This document shows, piece after piece, positions 44,254-52,859 of a DNA stretch of 64,000 bases. The stretch is from Aureimonas altamirensis. GTDB lineage: Bacteria; Pseudomonadota; Alphaproteobacteria; Rhizobiales; Rhizobiaceae. Each line of letters starts with the position of its first letter. Position 1 is the first letter of the stretch. Where the stretch lies: positions 62,001 to 126,000 of the forward strand of contig NZ_BBWQ01000020.1 of assembly GCF_001463885.1 (NCBI RefSeq), in the 5' to 3' direction. The translations under genes and the position numbers were made by a program. Under the pieces are notes generated by a model. It ran no database searches. It saw nothing but the letters and a program-made list of their open reading frames with translations, and was not told where the DNA came from.

Positions 44254-44763
44254 ATGAGCAGCAGCTTCTATCGCGATATGAAGGGCTCGACACACAGGCT
44301 GGCCCCGCACGAGATCGTCGTGCCGGCGGTGCCGGACGACGAGCGCATCTGGGTGCCGCAGGCACCGGACGTCTGGTTTCGTCCCCTGATGCTGAACACG
44401 CTGGCCGGGCAATGGTGCAACCTCTTGCGCGTGCGCAAATCGGGCGTGCTGTCACGGCATCTTCACCCCAACCCCGTGCATGGCTTCGTGCTGAAGGGCA
44501 GATGGCACTATCTGGAGCATGACTGGGTGGCCACGGAGGGCTCCTATGTCATGGAGCCGCCGGGCGAGATCCACACGCTGACCGTGCCGGAAGACGTGCC
44601 GGAAATGATCACCTTCTTCAACATCACCGGCTGCATGGTCTATCTGGACGAGAACGACCGGCACATCGGCTTCGAGGACGTGTTCACCAAGATCGACATG
44701 TGTCGCGCCCATTACGAAAAGGTTGGCCTGGGGAGCGACTATGTCGACCAGTTCGTCCGCTGA
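44254..44763 (+). CDS. Cupin protein, 2,4'-dihydroxyacetophenone dioxygenase-like
   Basis: This 169-residue protein is a single-domain cupin. The metal motif is SRHLHPNPVHGFVLKG with two His and a downstream Glu in EPPGEIHTL, the H-H-E-H pattern of mononuclear iron cupins. Overall layout resembles the 2,4'-dihydroxyacetophenone dioxygenase family, which cleaves a C-C bond. The substrate is not known. The SDR gene at 44741 overlaps its 3' end by 23 bp, so the two are one operon. Confidence 0.8.
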   Translation: MSSSFYRDMKGSTHRLAPHEIVVPAVPDDERIWVPQAPDVWFRPLMLNTLAGQWCNLLRVRKSGVLSRHLHPNPVHGFVLKGRWHYLEHDWVATEGSYVMEPPGEIHTLTVPEDVPEMITFFNITGCMVYLDENDRHIGFEDVFTKIDMCRAHYEKVGLGSDYVDQFVR

Positions 44764-45517
44764 GGCGCTGCGCGCGGCCCATGGCTGGGCCTCCGGCTGG
44801 GCCGGCGGGCGGCATGTCCTGGTGTCCGGCGGCACGTCGGGCATCGGCGCCGCCATCGCCGGGGCCTTTCTGGCGGCGGGTGCGCACGTCACCTGCACCG
44901 GCGCGGGCGCGGCCGACATCGCCAGAGCCGAGGCCGATCCGGCATTGAGCGGCGCCAGCCTGAAGGCCCTCGACGTGCGCGATTGCGATGCCGTCGCCGC
45001 CTTCTTCGCCGAGATGGACGCCCTGGACATCCTGGTCAACTGCGCAGGCATCATCCGGCGCGGTGCGGAGCTGGACCCGGAGGTGTTCGCCGAAGTGGTG
45101 GACATCAACCTCAACGGCAGCATGCGCATGGCTGCCGGCGCCCGGCCGCTTCTGGCCCGGCAGGGCGGCTCCATCGTCAATACCGCGTCGATGCTGTCCT
45201 TCTTCGGCGGCGGGCTGGTGCCGGGCTATTCGGCCAGCAAGGGTGGCATCGCGCAGTTGACGCGCTCTCTCGCCATCGCCTACGCGCCGGACGCGATCCG
45301 GGTGAACGCGATTGCGCCGGGCTGGATCCGAACACCCCTGACGCAGGGGCTGACCGCCGACAAGGAGCGCAGCGCCGCCATCGAGCAGCGCATCGCACTT
45401 GCCCGCTGGGGCGAGCCGGAAGACCTCGTCGGCGGCGTCTTCTATCTCGCCTCGCCCCTTGCCGCCTATGTTACCGGAACGATCCTGCCCATCGACGGCG
45501 GCTATCTCTGCGTTTGA
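44741..45517 (+). CDS. SDR-family oxidoreductase
   Basis: This 258-residue classical SDR has VSGGTSGIGAAIAGAF for cofactor binding, NCAGI, a catalytic Ser in NTASMLSFF and the YSASK Tyr-Lys pair, ending GTILPIDGGYLCV. I chose the ATG at 44741, 6 bp after GGGAGC, over a TTG at 44723. It overlaps the cupin gene by 23 bp and ends 9 bp from the 3' end of the convergent PoxB-like gene. A two-step oxidation with the cupin is possible. Confidence 0.88.
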   Translation: MSTSSSAEALRAAHGWASGWAGGRHVLVSGGTSGIGAAIAGAFLAAGAHVTCTGAGAADIARAEADPALSGASLKALDVRDCDAVAAFFAEMDALDILVNCAGIIRRGAELDPEVFAEVVDINLNGSMRMAAGARPLLARQGGSIVNTASMLSFFGGGLVPGYSASKGGIAQLTRSLAIAYAPDAIRVNAIAPGWIRTPLTQGLTADKERSAAIEQRIALARWGEPEDLVGGVFYLASPLAAYVTGTILPIDGGYLCV

Positions 45518-45526
45518 GCGACAGGC

Positions 45527-47257
45527 TTACCGTCGGCGCAAAAGATTGGCGGCGGCCAGTTCCAGCACCTCGTCGCCGCGCCCGCTCAACACGGCCTTGA
45601 GCGCATAAAGGCTGAACCCCTTTGCCTGCTCCGCCTTGATCTTCGGCGGGATCACCAGTTCCTGCGGTTCGATGGGCACGTCCACCAGCACCGGCCCCGG
45701 GTGGGCGAGCGCTTCCGCAAGGATGCTCTCCAGCGAGGCGGAATCGCGCACGCGAAGCCCGCGTATGCCCACCGCCTCGGCCAGCGCCGCGAAGTCGGCC
45801 CCCTGTAGCGACGTGTTGGTATCGAGGTAGCCGGCCGCCTTCATCTCCATCGCCACGAAGCCGAGCTGGCCGTTGTTGAACAGGATGATCTTCACCGGCA
45901 GGTCGTGCTGCGACAGCGTCAACACATCGCCCATCAGCATGGTGAAGCCGCCATCGCCCGACAGGGAGATGACCTGCCGGCCGGGAAAGGCCGCCTGTGC
46001 GCCGATGGCCTGCGGCATGGCGTTGGCCATGGAGCCATGGTTGAACGAGCCGATCAGCCGCCGCTTGCCGTTCATGCGCAGATAGCGCGCCGCCCAGACG
46101 ACGGGCGTTCCGACATCGGCGGTAAAGATGGCGTTGTCGTCGGCAAGCTTGTCCAGCACCTTGGTTACATATTGCGGGTGCAGCGGCTTGCCCGCCGGCG
46201 ATGTCGTGGCCAGATCGTCGAGCCCTTCGCGGGCCTTCTGGTAATGGGCACGGGCAGAGTCGAGAAAGCCCGCATCGCGATGCGGCTCTATCATGGCGCG
46301 CAGACGCCGGGCCGTCTCGCCCAGATCGCCCAGCACGGCCACGTCCAAGGGCACGCGGCGGCCCAGCGCCTGCGGGTCGATATCGACCTGGCCGATCTTC
46401 GCGCCCGTCGGATAGAAGTTCCGGTAGGGGAAATCCGTGCCGAGCATCAGCAGCGCGTCGCATTCCATCATGGCGTGATAGCCGGACGAAAAGCCGATCA
46501 GCCCCGTCATGCCGACATCGTAGGGGTTATCCCATTCGATATGCTCCTTGCCGCGAAAGGCATGGACGATCGGCGCCTGCAGCGCCTCGGCCAGCGCAAC
46601 GACGTCCGCATGCGCGCCGGCGCAGCCGGCGCCGCACAGAAGCGTGACGGCGGGGGCGGCGTTGAGCATCAGCGCCAGCCGGCGCAGGGTCGCATCGTCG
46701 GGCGTTGCTACCGGGGGCTCCATCGGCGCGAAGGGCGGCGTGCGCCCGCCGACGGCAGGCTTCAGGGAGACATCGCCCGGCAGCACGATCACCGCAACGC
46801 CGCGCTGGCCGATGGCCGCACGCATGGCCCGGTGCAGCACTTCCGGCATCTGGCGCGGGTCGGTGACCAGCTCGACGAAGTGGCTGCACTCGCGGAAGAT
46901 GTCCGTCGGGTGCGTTTCCTGGAAGTAGTTCAGCCCGATCTCGGAAGACGGAATATGCGAGGCGATGGCCAGCACCGGCACGCGGTTGCGGTGGCAATCG
47001 TAGAGGCCGTTGATCAGATGGAGATTGCCGGGTCCGCAGCTTCCGGCGCAGACGGCCAGCTTGCCGGTGGCGTGGGCCTCCGCGCCCGCGGCAAACGCGC
47101 CGGCCTCTTCGTTGCGGACGTGCATCCATGCAATGGAGCCGATTCGCTGCAGGCTGTCGTTGATGGCGTTCAGGCTGTCGCCCGTAACACCCCAGATGCG
47201 CGACACCCCTGCGGATACCAGCGTTTCGACCACGAGGTCCGCGACAGACTTGGCCAT
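45527..47257 (-). CDS. poxB: Pyruvate dehydrogenase (quinone)-like ThDP enzyme
   Basis: This 576-residue thiamine-diphosphate enzyme has three domains: N-terminal PYR with the catalytic Glu in [15 protein letters not shown], a central FAD-type domain, and C-terminal PP with the ThDP/Mg motif [16 protein letters not shown]...NN. The length and [30 protein letters not shown] segment fit PoxB, which oxidises pyruvate to acetate and CO2 and reduces quinone. The ATG at 47257 follows AAGGAG; an in-frame ATG at 47338 has none. Acetolactate synthase-like relatives are the alternative. Confidence 0.88.
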   Translation of the reverse strand: MAKSVADLVVETLVSAGVSRIWGVTGDSLNAINDSLQRIGSIAWMHVRNEEAGAFAAGAEAHATGKLAVCAGSCGPGNLHLINGLYDCHRNRVPVLAIASHIPSSEIGLNYFQETHPTDIFRECSHFVELVTDPRQMPEVLHRAMRAAIGQRGVAVIVLPGDVSLKPAVGGRTPPFAPMEPPVATPDDATLRRLALMLNAAPAVTLLCGAGCAGAHADVVALAEALQAPIVHAFRGKEHIEWDNPYDVGMTGLIGFSSGYHAMMECDALLMLGTDFPYRNFYPTGAKIGQVDIDPQALGRRVPLDVAVLGDLGETARRLRAMIEPHRDAGFLDSARAHYQKAREGLDDLATTSPAGKPLHPQYVTKVLDKLADDNAIFTADVGTPVVWAARYLRMNGKRRLIGSFNHGSMANAMPQAIGAQAAFPGRQVISLSGDGGFTMLMGDVLTLSQHDLPVKIILFNNGQLGFVAMEMKAAGYLDTNTSLQGADFAALAEAVGIRGLRVRDSASLESILAEALAHPGPVLVDVPIEPQELVIPPKIKAEQAKGFSLYALKAVLSGRGDEVLELAAANLLRRR

Positions 47258-47557
47258 GATGCGATCTCCTTCATGCGAATGAGGGAGGAACTGGCGCGCC
47301 GTGGAAAGATGGAAAGCCTTGCGGCGTGTCGGTTTCACGCGTCAGGCATGCAGAACTGGAAGATCACACCCCCCACGCAGGGCCCAAACACGACTGAGCA
47401 CAGCACCATTGGAACGGTGTGATTCTGCGTCATTACTGATGGGCCGTGTCCAACGGTCGAAAAGGTCAGTGAACCGACGGTCATGATATGACAGCCAACT
47501 GTTTGTGCAGAGACGCGAACAGGAACGCAGAGGATCTTGAGCCGCAAACAGAGATCG
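47258..47557. other. Gap upstream of poxB
   Basis: This 300-bp gene-free stretch becomes AT-richer away from poxB. It holds the short palindrome GTCATGATATGAC (47480-47492) and presumably the poxB promoter. I see no RNA gene, repeat array or further coding potential. Confidence 0.4.
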
Positions 47558-47851
47558 TTAGTCGCAACTACATATCGGCATCGCACCCCAATCGCCATTG
47601 ACGTGGTCAAGGTGTAACGTTCTTCTTCCAGCAGCAGCTTTAGAAGCGTTCATGTATGCCTGAAAAATGTCCAGGTTCATCAACATAACATGAGGCTCGT
47701 TATCCGGCCCTGATATCAACCTGATTTTTCCTCTGGCATGAACACCCGCCAGCAGCTTCATGTCGGCGTCGGAGAAGGCATCGAGGGGCACGCCGTCCTG
47801 GCCAGCCGCGGATAGTCGCTTGCATAGTGACTTGAGTTTTATGTCGGTCAT
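47558..47851 (-). CDS. Hypothetical protein, 97 residues
   Basis: I do not recognise this protein. It has a plausible soluble composition, no signal peptide and no membrane segment, and ends with two cysteines (CSC). Codon use is richer in A/T-ending codons than in neighbouring genes, which points to acquired or fast-evolving DNA. No clear ribosome site precedes the ATG. It lies between poxB and a tRNA-Thr/tRNA-Phe pair. Confidence 0.45.
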   Translation of the reverse strand: MTDIKLKSLCKRLSAAGQDGVPLDAFSDADMKLLAGVHARGKIRLISGPDNEPHVMLMNLDIFQAYMNASKAAAGRRTLHLDHVNGDWGAMPICSCD

Positions 47852-48051
47852 GGTCCGTAGGCCCTGCTATCGCCGTCCCAGATACGGATGCACACTGCCG
47901 TTGGATGCACTGCAGCAAATTATCTTTGCGCAAGGCCTGCCCGGGCGTCGTTTGGCCGGTCTCTTATGGGATTGGGAAATGACGTCGGGTTGGAGAGGCT
48001 TGCCCGGATAGGCATGCGCATTCGGGAGCAGGCTTCAAATGCCAGGACGGA

Positions 48052-48126
<75 letters not shown>

Positions 48127-48292
48127 CGCTGTCGACGGCGGCTCTATTACACAGCCCGGCGTCTTGCGCAAGGCGCTGGCGGCAAGAATGCGCCGGGCAT
48201 GCAAAAGGGGCTGGACAGCCCGATATGCGTCACCTATAAGCCGCCCATCCTGAAGAGGGGTCGTCACACAAGACACCTCGCAATCGGGGCAT

Positions 48293-48368
48293 GCCTAGGT
48301 AGCTCAGTTGGTAGAGCATGCGACTGAAAATCGCAGTGTCGGCGGTTCGATCCCGTCCCTAGGCACCA
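48293..48368 (+). tRNA. tRNA-Phe (GAA anticodon)
   Basis: A 76-nt cloverleaf with encoded CCA. Acceptor GCCTAGG pairs with CCTAGGC, the D arm is GCTCAGTTGGTAGAGC, the anticodon loop CTGAAAA gives GAA, and the T loop is TTCGATC. It is divergent from tRNA-Thr, 166 bp away. Confidence 0.97.
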
Positions 48369-48429
48369 CCACCCACAACACTTTGATTATAGCTTGCCTG
48401 ACCGCCATCCTCGATTGCGGGCGGGTGGT

Positions 48430-49167
48430 TCATCGCAGCGAAATCGTGCCGACACCCGGCAGCTTAACCCCCAGTCGCCTGAAATCGAGCCCGGCCACGA
48501 GGCCGAGTATGTTGATCTCGAGCCCGCTTGCCAGACCGACGGTGATGCCTGCATAGCCGCCGAGAGAAGCGCGAAAGTCGCGTCCGTCGGGTGTCGGGCC
48601 GAACCGCCCCCATCCCGGCGCGAAATCGCGTCCCACCGCATGCGGCGGAAGCCGCCCGCCGAAATCCGGGACGGCATCCAGAACATAGGCAACGAAACTG
48701 TTCGAGTTCGGCCCCGGCCAGATGTGATAGCCGCCGGCCTGCGCGTAAGGGTAGGCGGCAATCGCCGCATCGAACTGCGGCAGCAAAGCCTCTGCGGCCT
48801 GCCCCTCGACGGCGTGGACAATGAAGGGTTCGTTCGAGTACCAGAAGCCGTCCGCATCGCGGTGGTTGCGCCGCACCGGCTGGCCCCAGCCCACCTTGTC
48901 ATACCGCTCGTAACGCGCCTCCCCCGGCCGCTTCAGCACGATCCAGCTATGCAGGGAGATCGCCCCCTTCATGCCGCCGGTCCGCGCTGCCAGAATATAG
49001 ACGGCAGCCCTTTCCCGGTCCGCCGGCGGCAGGGTGCCGGCCGACGTCCAGATGGCGCGGTTCCACTGCGAGGGGCGCTCCGTCAGGGCCCACCAGGCCG
49101 AACTTGCCAATACCGGTATCAGGAAGAAGATCGCGAATGCCGCGATAAGGCTACGCATCAGCGTCAT
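48430..49167 (-). CDS. DUF3750 domain-containing protein
   Basis: This 245-residue protein has an N-terminal signal anchor (RSLIAAFAIFFLIPVLASSAWWAL) and then a DUF3750 domain. Diagnostic pieces are AISLHSWIVLKRPGEARYERYDKVGWG, YHIWPGPNSNSFVAYVLD and LGGYAGITVGLASGLEINILGL. It is probably periplasmic or membrane-bound facing the periplasm. Function is unknown. It is divergent from the sensor kinase gene at 49322. Confidence 0.85.
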   Translation of the reverse strand: MTLMRSLIAAFAIFFLIPVLASSAWWALTERPSQWNRAIWTSAGTLPPADRERAAVYILAARTGGMKGAISLHSWIVLKRPGEARYERYDKVGWGQPVRRNHRDADGFWYSNEPFIVHAVEGQAAEALLPQFDAAIAAYPYAQAGGYHIWPGPNSNSFVAYVLDAVPDFGGRLPPHAVGRDFAPGWGRFGPTPDGRDFRASLGGYAGITVGLASGLEINILGLVAGLDFRRLGVKLPGVGTISLR

Positions 49168-49321
49168 GCGGCACAGGCCCTTTCGACACGGCGTTGCATA
49201 GCCGCGACCGGATTGCTTTCATGGTTCTGTCTGCAACTTCAGATATGCATTTAAATCACGATTAAGTCTTTCGAAGGAGGCGAGCATCCGAGGCGATCTG
49301 GAATCTTATGCGGATAGCGAG

Positions 49322-50413
49322 GTGGCAAGGCTTGCCGCACTCGAATCCTATGCCATTCTGGACACGCCTCCCGAGCCCGACTTCGACGAAATCGCCGCCA
49401 TTGCCGCGGAGTTGTGCGGGGCATCCGGCGCCCTCGTCAACCTCGTCGCGGCCGAACGACAGTTCATCAAGGCGGCCACCGGCCTTGCCGGGGCGGAAGC
49501 CGCGTCGGTGCTGCCCTTCTGCCGCCAGACAGTGCGCCAGGGAAGCTTCCTTCAGATTTTCGACACGGCGGCCGACCCGCGTTTCAATGACCATCCCGCC
49601 GTGACGGCGACAGACGCGATCCGCTTCTATGCCGGCGCCGTGCTGCGCACCCCCGGCGGATATCCGATCGGCACGATCTGCGTGCTCGATACCGTACCTC
49701 GCACCTTGAACGACCATCAGGTGCGCAGCCTGCAACTCCTGGCGCGCCAGGCCATGGCTCAGATCGAGATGCGCAAGCTCATCGCCGAGCGCGACGCCAG
49801 CATCGAAGATCTGCGCGAAGCCAACCGACGCCGCCTCGTGCTGGCGCACGAACTGTCGCACCGCATGAAGAACACTTTGGCGGTGGTGCAATCCATCGTC
49901 GGCCAGACGTTCCGCATCTCGTCCAGCCTGGAAGAGGCCCGCACGGCCATTTCGGCACGGCTGGCCGCGCTTGCGCGTGCCCAGGATCTTTTGATCGGAT
50001 CCGTCTCGGCAAGCACACCCGTCGCCGACGCCATCGCATCCGCGCTCGTGCCCCATCGTGAAAGCACCGACAGGATCGGCGTGTCCGGGCCTGTCGCCTA
50101 CCTGAATCAGCAGCAGACGCTGGGCCTGACGCTGGCGATCCACGAGCTGGCGACGAATGCCTGGAAGTACGGCGCCCTGGCAAGCCCCGACGGGCGCGTC
50201 GATATCGTCTGGGCGCTCGGGCAGGAAAGGCAGTTCACCTTCCATTGGCTGGAGTCCGGCGGGCCGCCGGCCTCGGCGCCGGCTCGGCGCGGCTTCGGCT
50301 CCCGCCTTCTGGAAAGGGTCGTGGCCGGTTACTTTTCCGGAAGCGCGCAACTGACCTTCGCGCCGGCCGGCGCCGAGTTCCGGATGCGTGGCACGTTGGA
50401 CAAAATCGATTGA
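49322..50413 (+). CDS. GAF-domain HWE-family sensor histidine kinase
   Basis: This soluble kinase of about 363 residues has a GAF sensor domain at about 1-150 (ARLAALESYAILDTPPEPDFDEI, with FCRQTVRQG and RFYAGAVLRTPGGYPIGTICVLD) and an HWE/HisKA_2 kinase domain. The phosphoacceptor His180 lies in HELSHRMKNTLAVVQSIV, and LAIHELATNAWKYGAL is the ATP-binding N box. GTG 49322 is the first standard start in frame. However, a strong AAGGAGG at 49274-49280 sits 5 nt before an in-frame ATC, so the true start may be upstream. A response-regulator gene faces it at 50430. Confidence 0.88.
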   Translation: MARLAALESYAILDTPPEPDFDEIAAIAAELCGASGALVNLVAAERQFIKAATGLAGAEAASVLPFCRQTVRQGSFLQIFDTAADPRFNDHPAVTATDAIRFYAGAVLRTPGGYPIGTICVLDTVPRTLNDHQVRSLQLLARQAMAQIEMRKLIAERDASIEDLREANRRRLVLAHELSHRMKNTLAVVQSIVGQTFRISSSLEEARTAISARLAALARAQDLLIGSVSASTPVADAIASALVPHRESTDRIGVSGPVAYLNQQQTLGLTLAIHELATNAWKYGALASPDGRVDIVWALGQERQFTFHWLESGGPPASAPARRGFGSRLLERVVAGYFSGSAQLTFAPAGAEFRMRGTLDKID

Positions 50414-50429
50414 CCCGCCCTGCGGGCTT

Positions 50430-50780
50430 CTATTGCACCGCCAGGACCAGAAGGTCCTCGTAGCGGTAGGGCTTGGTCAGGAATACGGCACCGTCCGGCA
50501 GCGCCGCGCGGTCCGGGTGCTGACGGCCCGACAGGATGACGATACGCGTATCCTCGCAATCCCTGTGAAGGCGATGCGCAAGGTCGAGGCCATCCAGTTC
50601 GCCCGGCATGTTCACATCGGTATAGACGATGTCGAACCGCTCGCCGGCCTCGATCAGCCGCCATGCGTCGTCCGCGGAGCCCGCTTCGCGCACGTCCAAC
50701 CCGTTGTCGGACAGGAAATCTACCAGAGCCATGCGGACCATGGGCTCGTCTTCGACGACCAATGCCAGCAATTCATGCAC
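50430..50780 (-). CDS. Single-domain response regulator
   Basis: This receiver-only protein of about 116 residues has the acidic pair Asp11/Glu12 (VVEDEPMVR), the phosphoacceptor Asp55 (YTDVNMPGELDG), Ser84 in VILSG and Lys103 in FLTKPY. There is no output domain, as in CheY-like phosphorelay proteins. The start is uncertain: GTG 50780 or TTG 50783 give the canonical receiver, while the open frame continues to 50927 without similarity. It converges on the HWE kinase gene with a 16-bp gap and is its likely partner. Confidence 0.82.
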   Translation of the reverse strand: MHELLALVVEDEPMVRMALVDFLSDNGLDVREAGSADDAWRLIEAGERFDIVYTDVNMPGELDGLDLAHRLHRDCEDTRIVILSGRQHPDRAALPDGAVFLTKPYRYEDLLVLAVQ

Positions 50781-50920
50781 CAATTCAATATGCCGTTCGA
50801 CGAAAATATAGGTCGGCGGCGCAGCGTGTAAAGATTCGTAACCGGGCGAAGCTATAGACGAGTGACAACGCAGATGGAACTGAATCGGCATTGCCGATCG
50901 AGACCCTATGGAGCGCGATG

Positions 50921-51535
50921 ATGGCAACGGGCAAGCGCAGGCGCAAACCGGCAGGCAAAAAATCCGGCATCGGCATGGGCTGGTGGCTGGCGGGCCTGCT
51001 CGGGGTGGGCTGGATCGTCCATGGATCGAACCCCGCTCTCATGAACGGCGTCTACGACAGGGTCGCGACCCTCACCGGCATGACCGACCAGAAGACCCCA
51101 CCCACGCGCACGGCATCCGCTCCGCGCGCCACCACCGCCGCCAAGCCGGCCATAACCTCGCCGCGCCCGGCGGCACCGACACCCGAGCGCAAGGCGCAGG
51201 TGGCCTCCATCGCCAATCCGGCAACGCCCGCGACACGGCCCGCAGCCGCAAGCCGCCCCGTTCTGAAAAGGGGGCAGCTTCGCCTTCTGTCCGAACCCAG
51301 GGACGGATCGACCGTGCGCGCGACTGTCGAGCCGGGCAAGGTCTTGCGAATCGTCGAAAGCAAGGGGGAGTGGCGCCGCGTCGAAGCCGGGATATTCACC
51401 GGCTGGGTCCGCGCGGCCAGTCTGGGCCGCAATGCGTCTGCTGCGATGCCGACGGCGATGCGGCCGCCTTCCATGCAGGTGGAGCGGGCCGATCGGCGCA
51501 TCGTGCCGCCCGCTTCGGTGAACGGGCAAAACTGA
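50921..51535 (+). CDS. Membrane-anchored bacterial SH3 domain protein
   Basis: This 204-residue protein has a basic N-terminus, one membrane segment (about residues 16-32, GWWLAGLLGVGWIVHG), a Pro/Ala/Thr-rich linker, and an SH3b-type domain at about 120-175 (QLRLLSEPRDGSTVRATVEPGKVLRIVESKGEWRRVE...GWVRAASL). Such domains often bind peptidoglycan in the periplasm. ATG codons at 50918 and 50921 are adjacent; the second is better spaced from GGAG. A function is not assigned. Confidence 0.78.
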   Translation: MATGKRRRKPAGKKSGIGMGWWLAGLLGVGWIVHGSNPALMNGVYDRVATLTGMTDQKTPPTRTASAPRATTAAKPAITSPRPAAPTPERKAQVASIANPATPATRPAAASRPVLKRGQLRLLSEPRDGSTVRATVEPGKVLRIVESKGEWRRVEAGIFTGWVRAASLGRNASAAMPTAMRPPSMQVERADRRIVPPASVNGQN

Positions 51536-51573
51536 CGACGGGAGACGGCCGGAGCCGCTCCCGCCTGTCATTG

Positions 51574-51834
51574 TCAGCTACGGACGCTGTTGCCCCGAAG
51601 CGCACGCGCGATCGCTATGAGGATGCAGGCTCCGACGAAGCCCGCGACCAGATAGCCGAGCCAGCCGCCGAACGATACGCCCAGCAGTCCGAAAAGGAAG
51701 CTCGCCACTGCCGCGCCGATGATACCCAGAATGATATTCATGAAGACGCCTGTGTCGCTCTTCATGAAGATCGTCGCCAACCATCCCGCAAGGCCACCGA
51801 TGATGATGGCCGCAATCCAACCTACGCCGTCCAT
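51574..51834 (-). CDS. GlsB/YeaQ/YmgE-family stress membrane protein
   Basis: This 86-residue protein of the transglycosylase-associated family has three glycine-rich membrane segments: GWIAAIIIGGLAGWLATIF, GVFMNIILGIIGAAVASFLFG and a third ending ACILIAIARAL. Members are induced by general stress in several bacteria. The ATG at 51834 follows AGGAGA; a longer frame to 51885 adds only basic residues. It is convergent with the SH3 gene. Confidence 0.9.
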   Translation of the reverse strand: MDGVGWIAAIIIGGLAGWLATIFMKSDTGVFMNIILGIIGAAVASFLFGLLGVSFGGWLGYLVAGFVGACILIAIARALRGNSVRS

Positions 51835-52044
51835 AACTCGTCTCCTGACTACACGGTCGATGCGATGGAAGGTGAAGCGGCGCACCGTTCGGTCAAGCAG
51901 CTTTCGATAAAAAAGGCCGTAATGGGGCTCGATCGGTTCCGGGGCGGCATTTTTTGTGGCCGCAGGGTGTATGCACTACCGTGTCACGCAAGGTCGCCCC
52001 AGGGCGAATCGCATCGCCCGAATGACCACCCAGGATCGCACCGC

Positions 52045-52854
52045 ATGAAAAGCCTGTCCCGGCTGCTCGGCTCTCGCCAACCGGAACGCCGCCCGTTGAA
52101 GCGCATCGCCCTGCCCGAGCCCTCTGGGCCGGTCTATGCCGTCGGCGACGTCCACGGGTGCCTGGACGCGCTTCTGGCGCTGGAAGACGAGATCTTCGCC
52201 GATGCCGCCCACTTTCCGGAGCCGCGTCTGCTGATCATGCTGGGCGACTACGTCGACCGAGGCCCGGCCTCCGCCCAGTTGATCGACCACCTCATGCAGC
52301 CGATGCCCAATGGCTTCACCCGCCTGTGCCTGGCCGGCAACCACGAGCTCGTCATGCTCGATTATCTCGAAGGGCGTGGCAACCTGGAAGACTGGCTGCG
52401 TTACGGCGCAGAGGCAACGCTTGCCTCCTATGGCGTCGATACGGCGTATCTCGCAAAACTGGGGCAAGGCAATGCCGAGCGGGACATGCTGATCCGACAG
52501 GCGATCCCCGTTGCGCATCTGCAGTTTCTGCGTCAGCTGGCCATCGTCGTCGAAATGCCGGGCTTCGCCTTCGTCCACGCCGGCATCCTGCCCGACATGC
52601 CCCTCGACCGCCAATCCGACTGGCAACTGGCCACGGTGCGCAAATCCTTCGAAGAGAAAGCCCATCTGTCCGAGCGCGTCGTGGTGCACGGTCATACGCC
52701 CGTGGAGCAGCCCCTGCATATGAAGGGCAGGGTCAATCTCGATACCGGCGCCTGCTTTACCGGGCAGCTCACGGGCATCCGGCTATGGCACAACACGGGC
52801 CGGTACCTGTCCAGCCGGCCGGGCGGCAATGTGCGCCCCGCCGTCAGGGCCTGA
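52045..52854 (+). CDS. Metallophosphoesterase, PrpA/ApaH-like serine/threonine phosphatase
   Basis: This 269-residue enzyme has the dinuclear-metal phosphoesterase motifs GDVHGC, GDYVDRG and GNHE, with further His in FVHAG and VVHGHTPVE. This set fits bacterial phosphoprotein phosphatases of the PPP family. It is cytoplasmic. It converges on exoP with a 5-bp gap, so it directly borders the exopolysaccharide cluster, and a role in reversing ExoP phosphorylation is only speculation since its class acts on Ser/Thr. Confidence 0.88.
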   Translation: MKSLSRLLGSRQPERRPLKRIALPEPSGPVYAVGDVHGCLDALLALEDEIFADAAHFPEPRLLIMLGDYVDRGPASAQLIDHLMQPMPNGFTRLCLAGNHELVMLDYLEGRGNLEDWLRYGAEATLASYGVDTAYLAKLGQGNAERDMLIRQAIPVAHLQFLRQLAIVVEMPGFAFVHAGILPDMPLDRQSDWQLATVRKSFEEKAHLSERVVVHGHTPVEQPLHMKGRVNLDTGACFTGQLTGIRLWHNTGRYLSSRPGGNVRPAVRA

Positions 52855-52859
52855 CGAAA

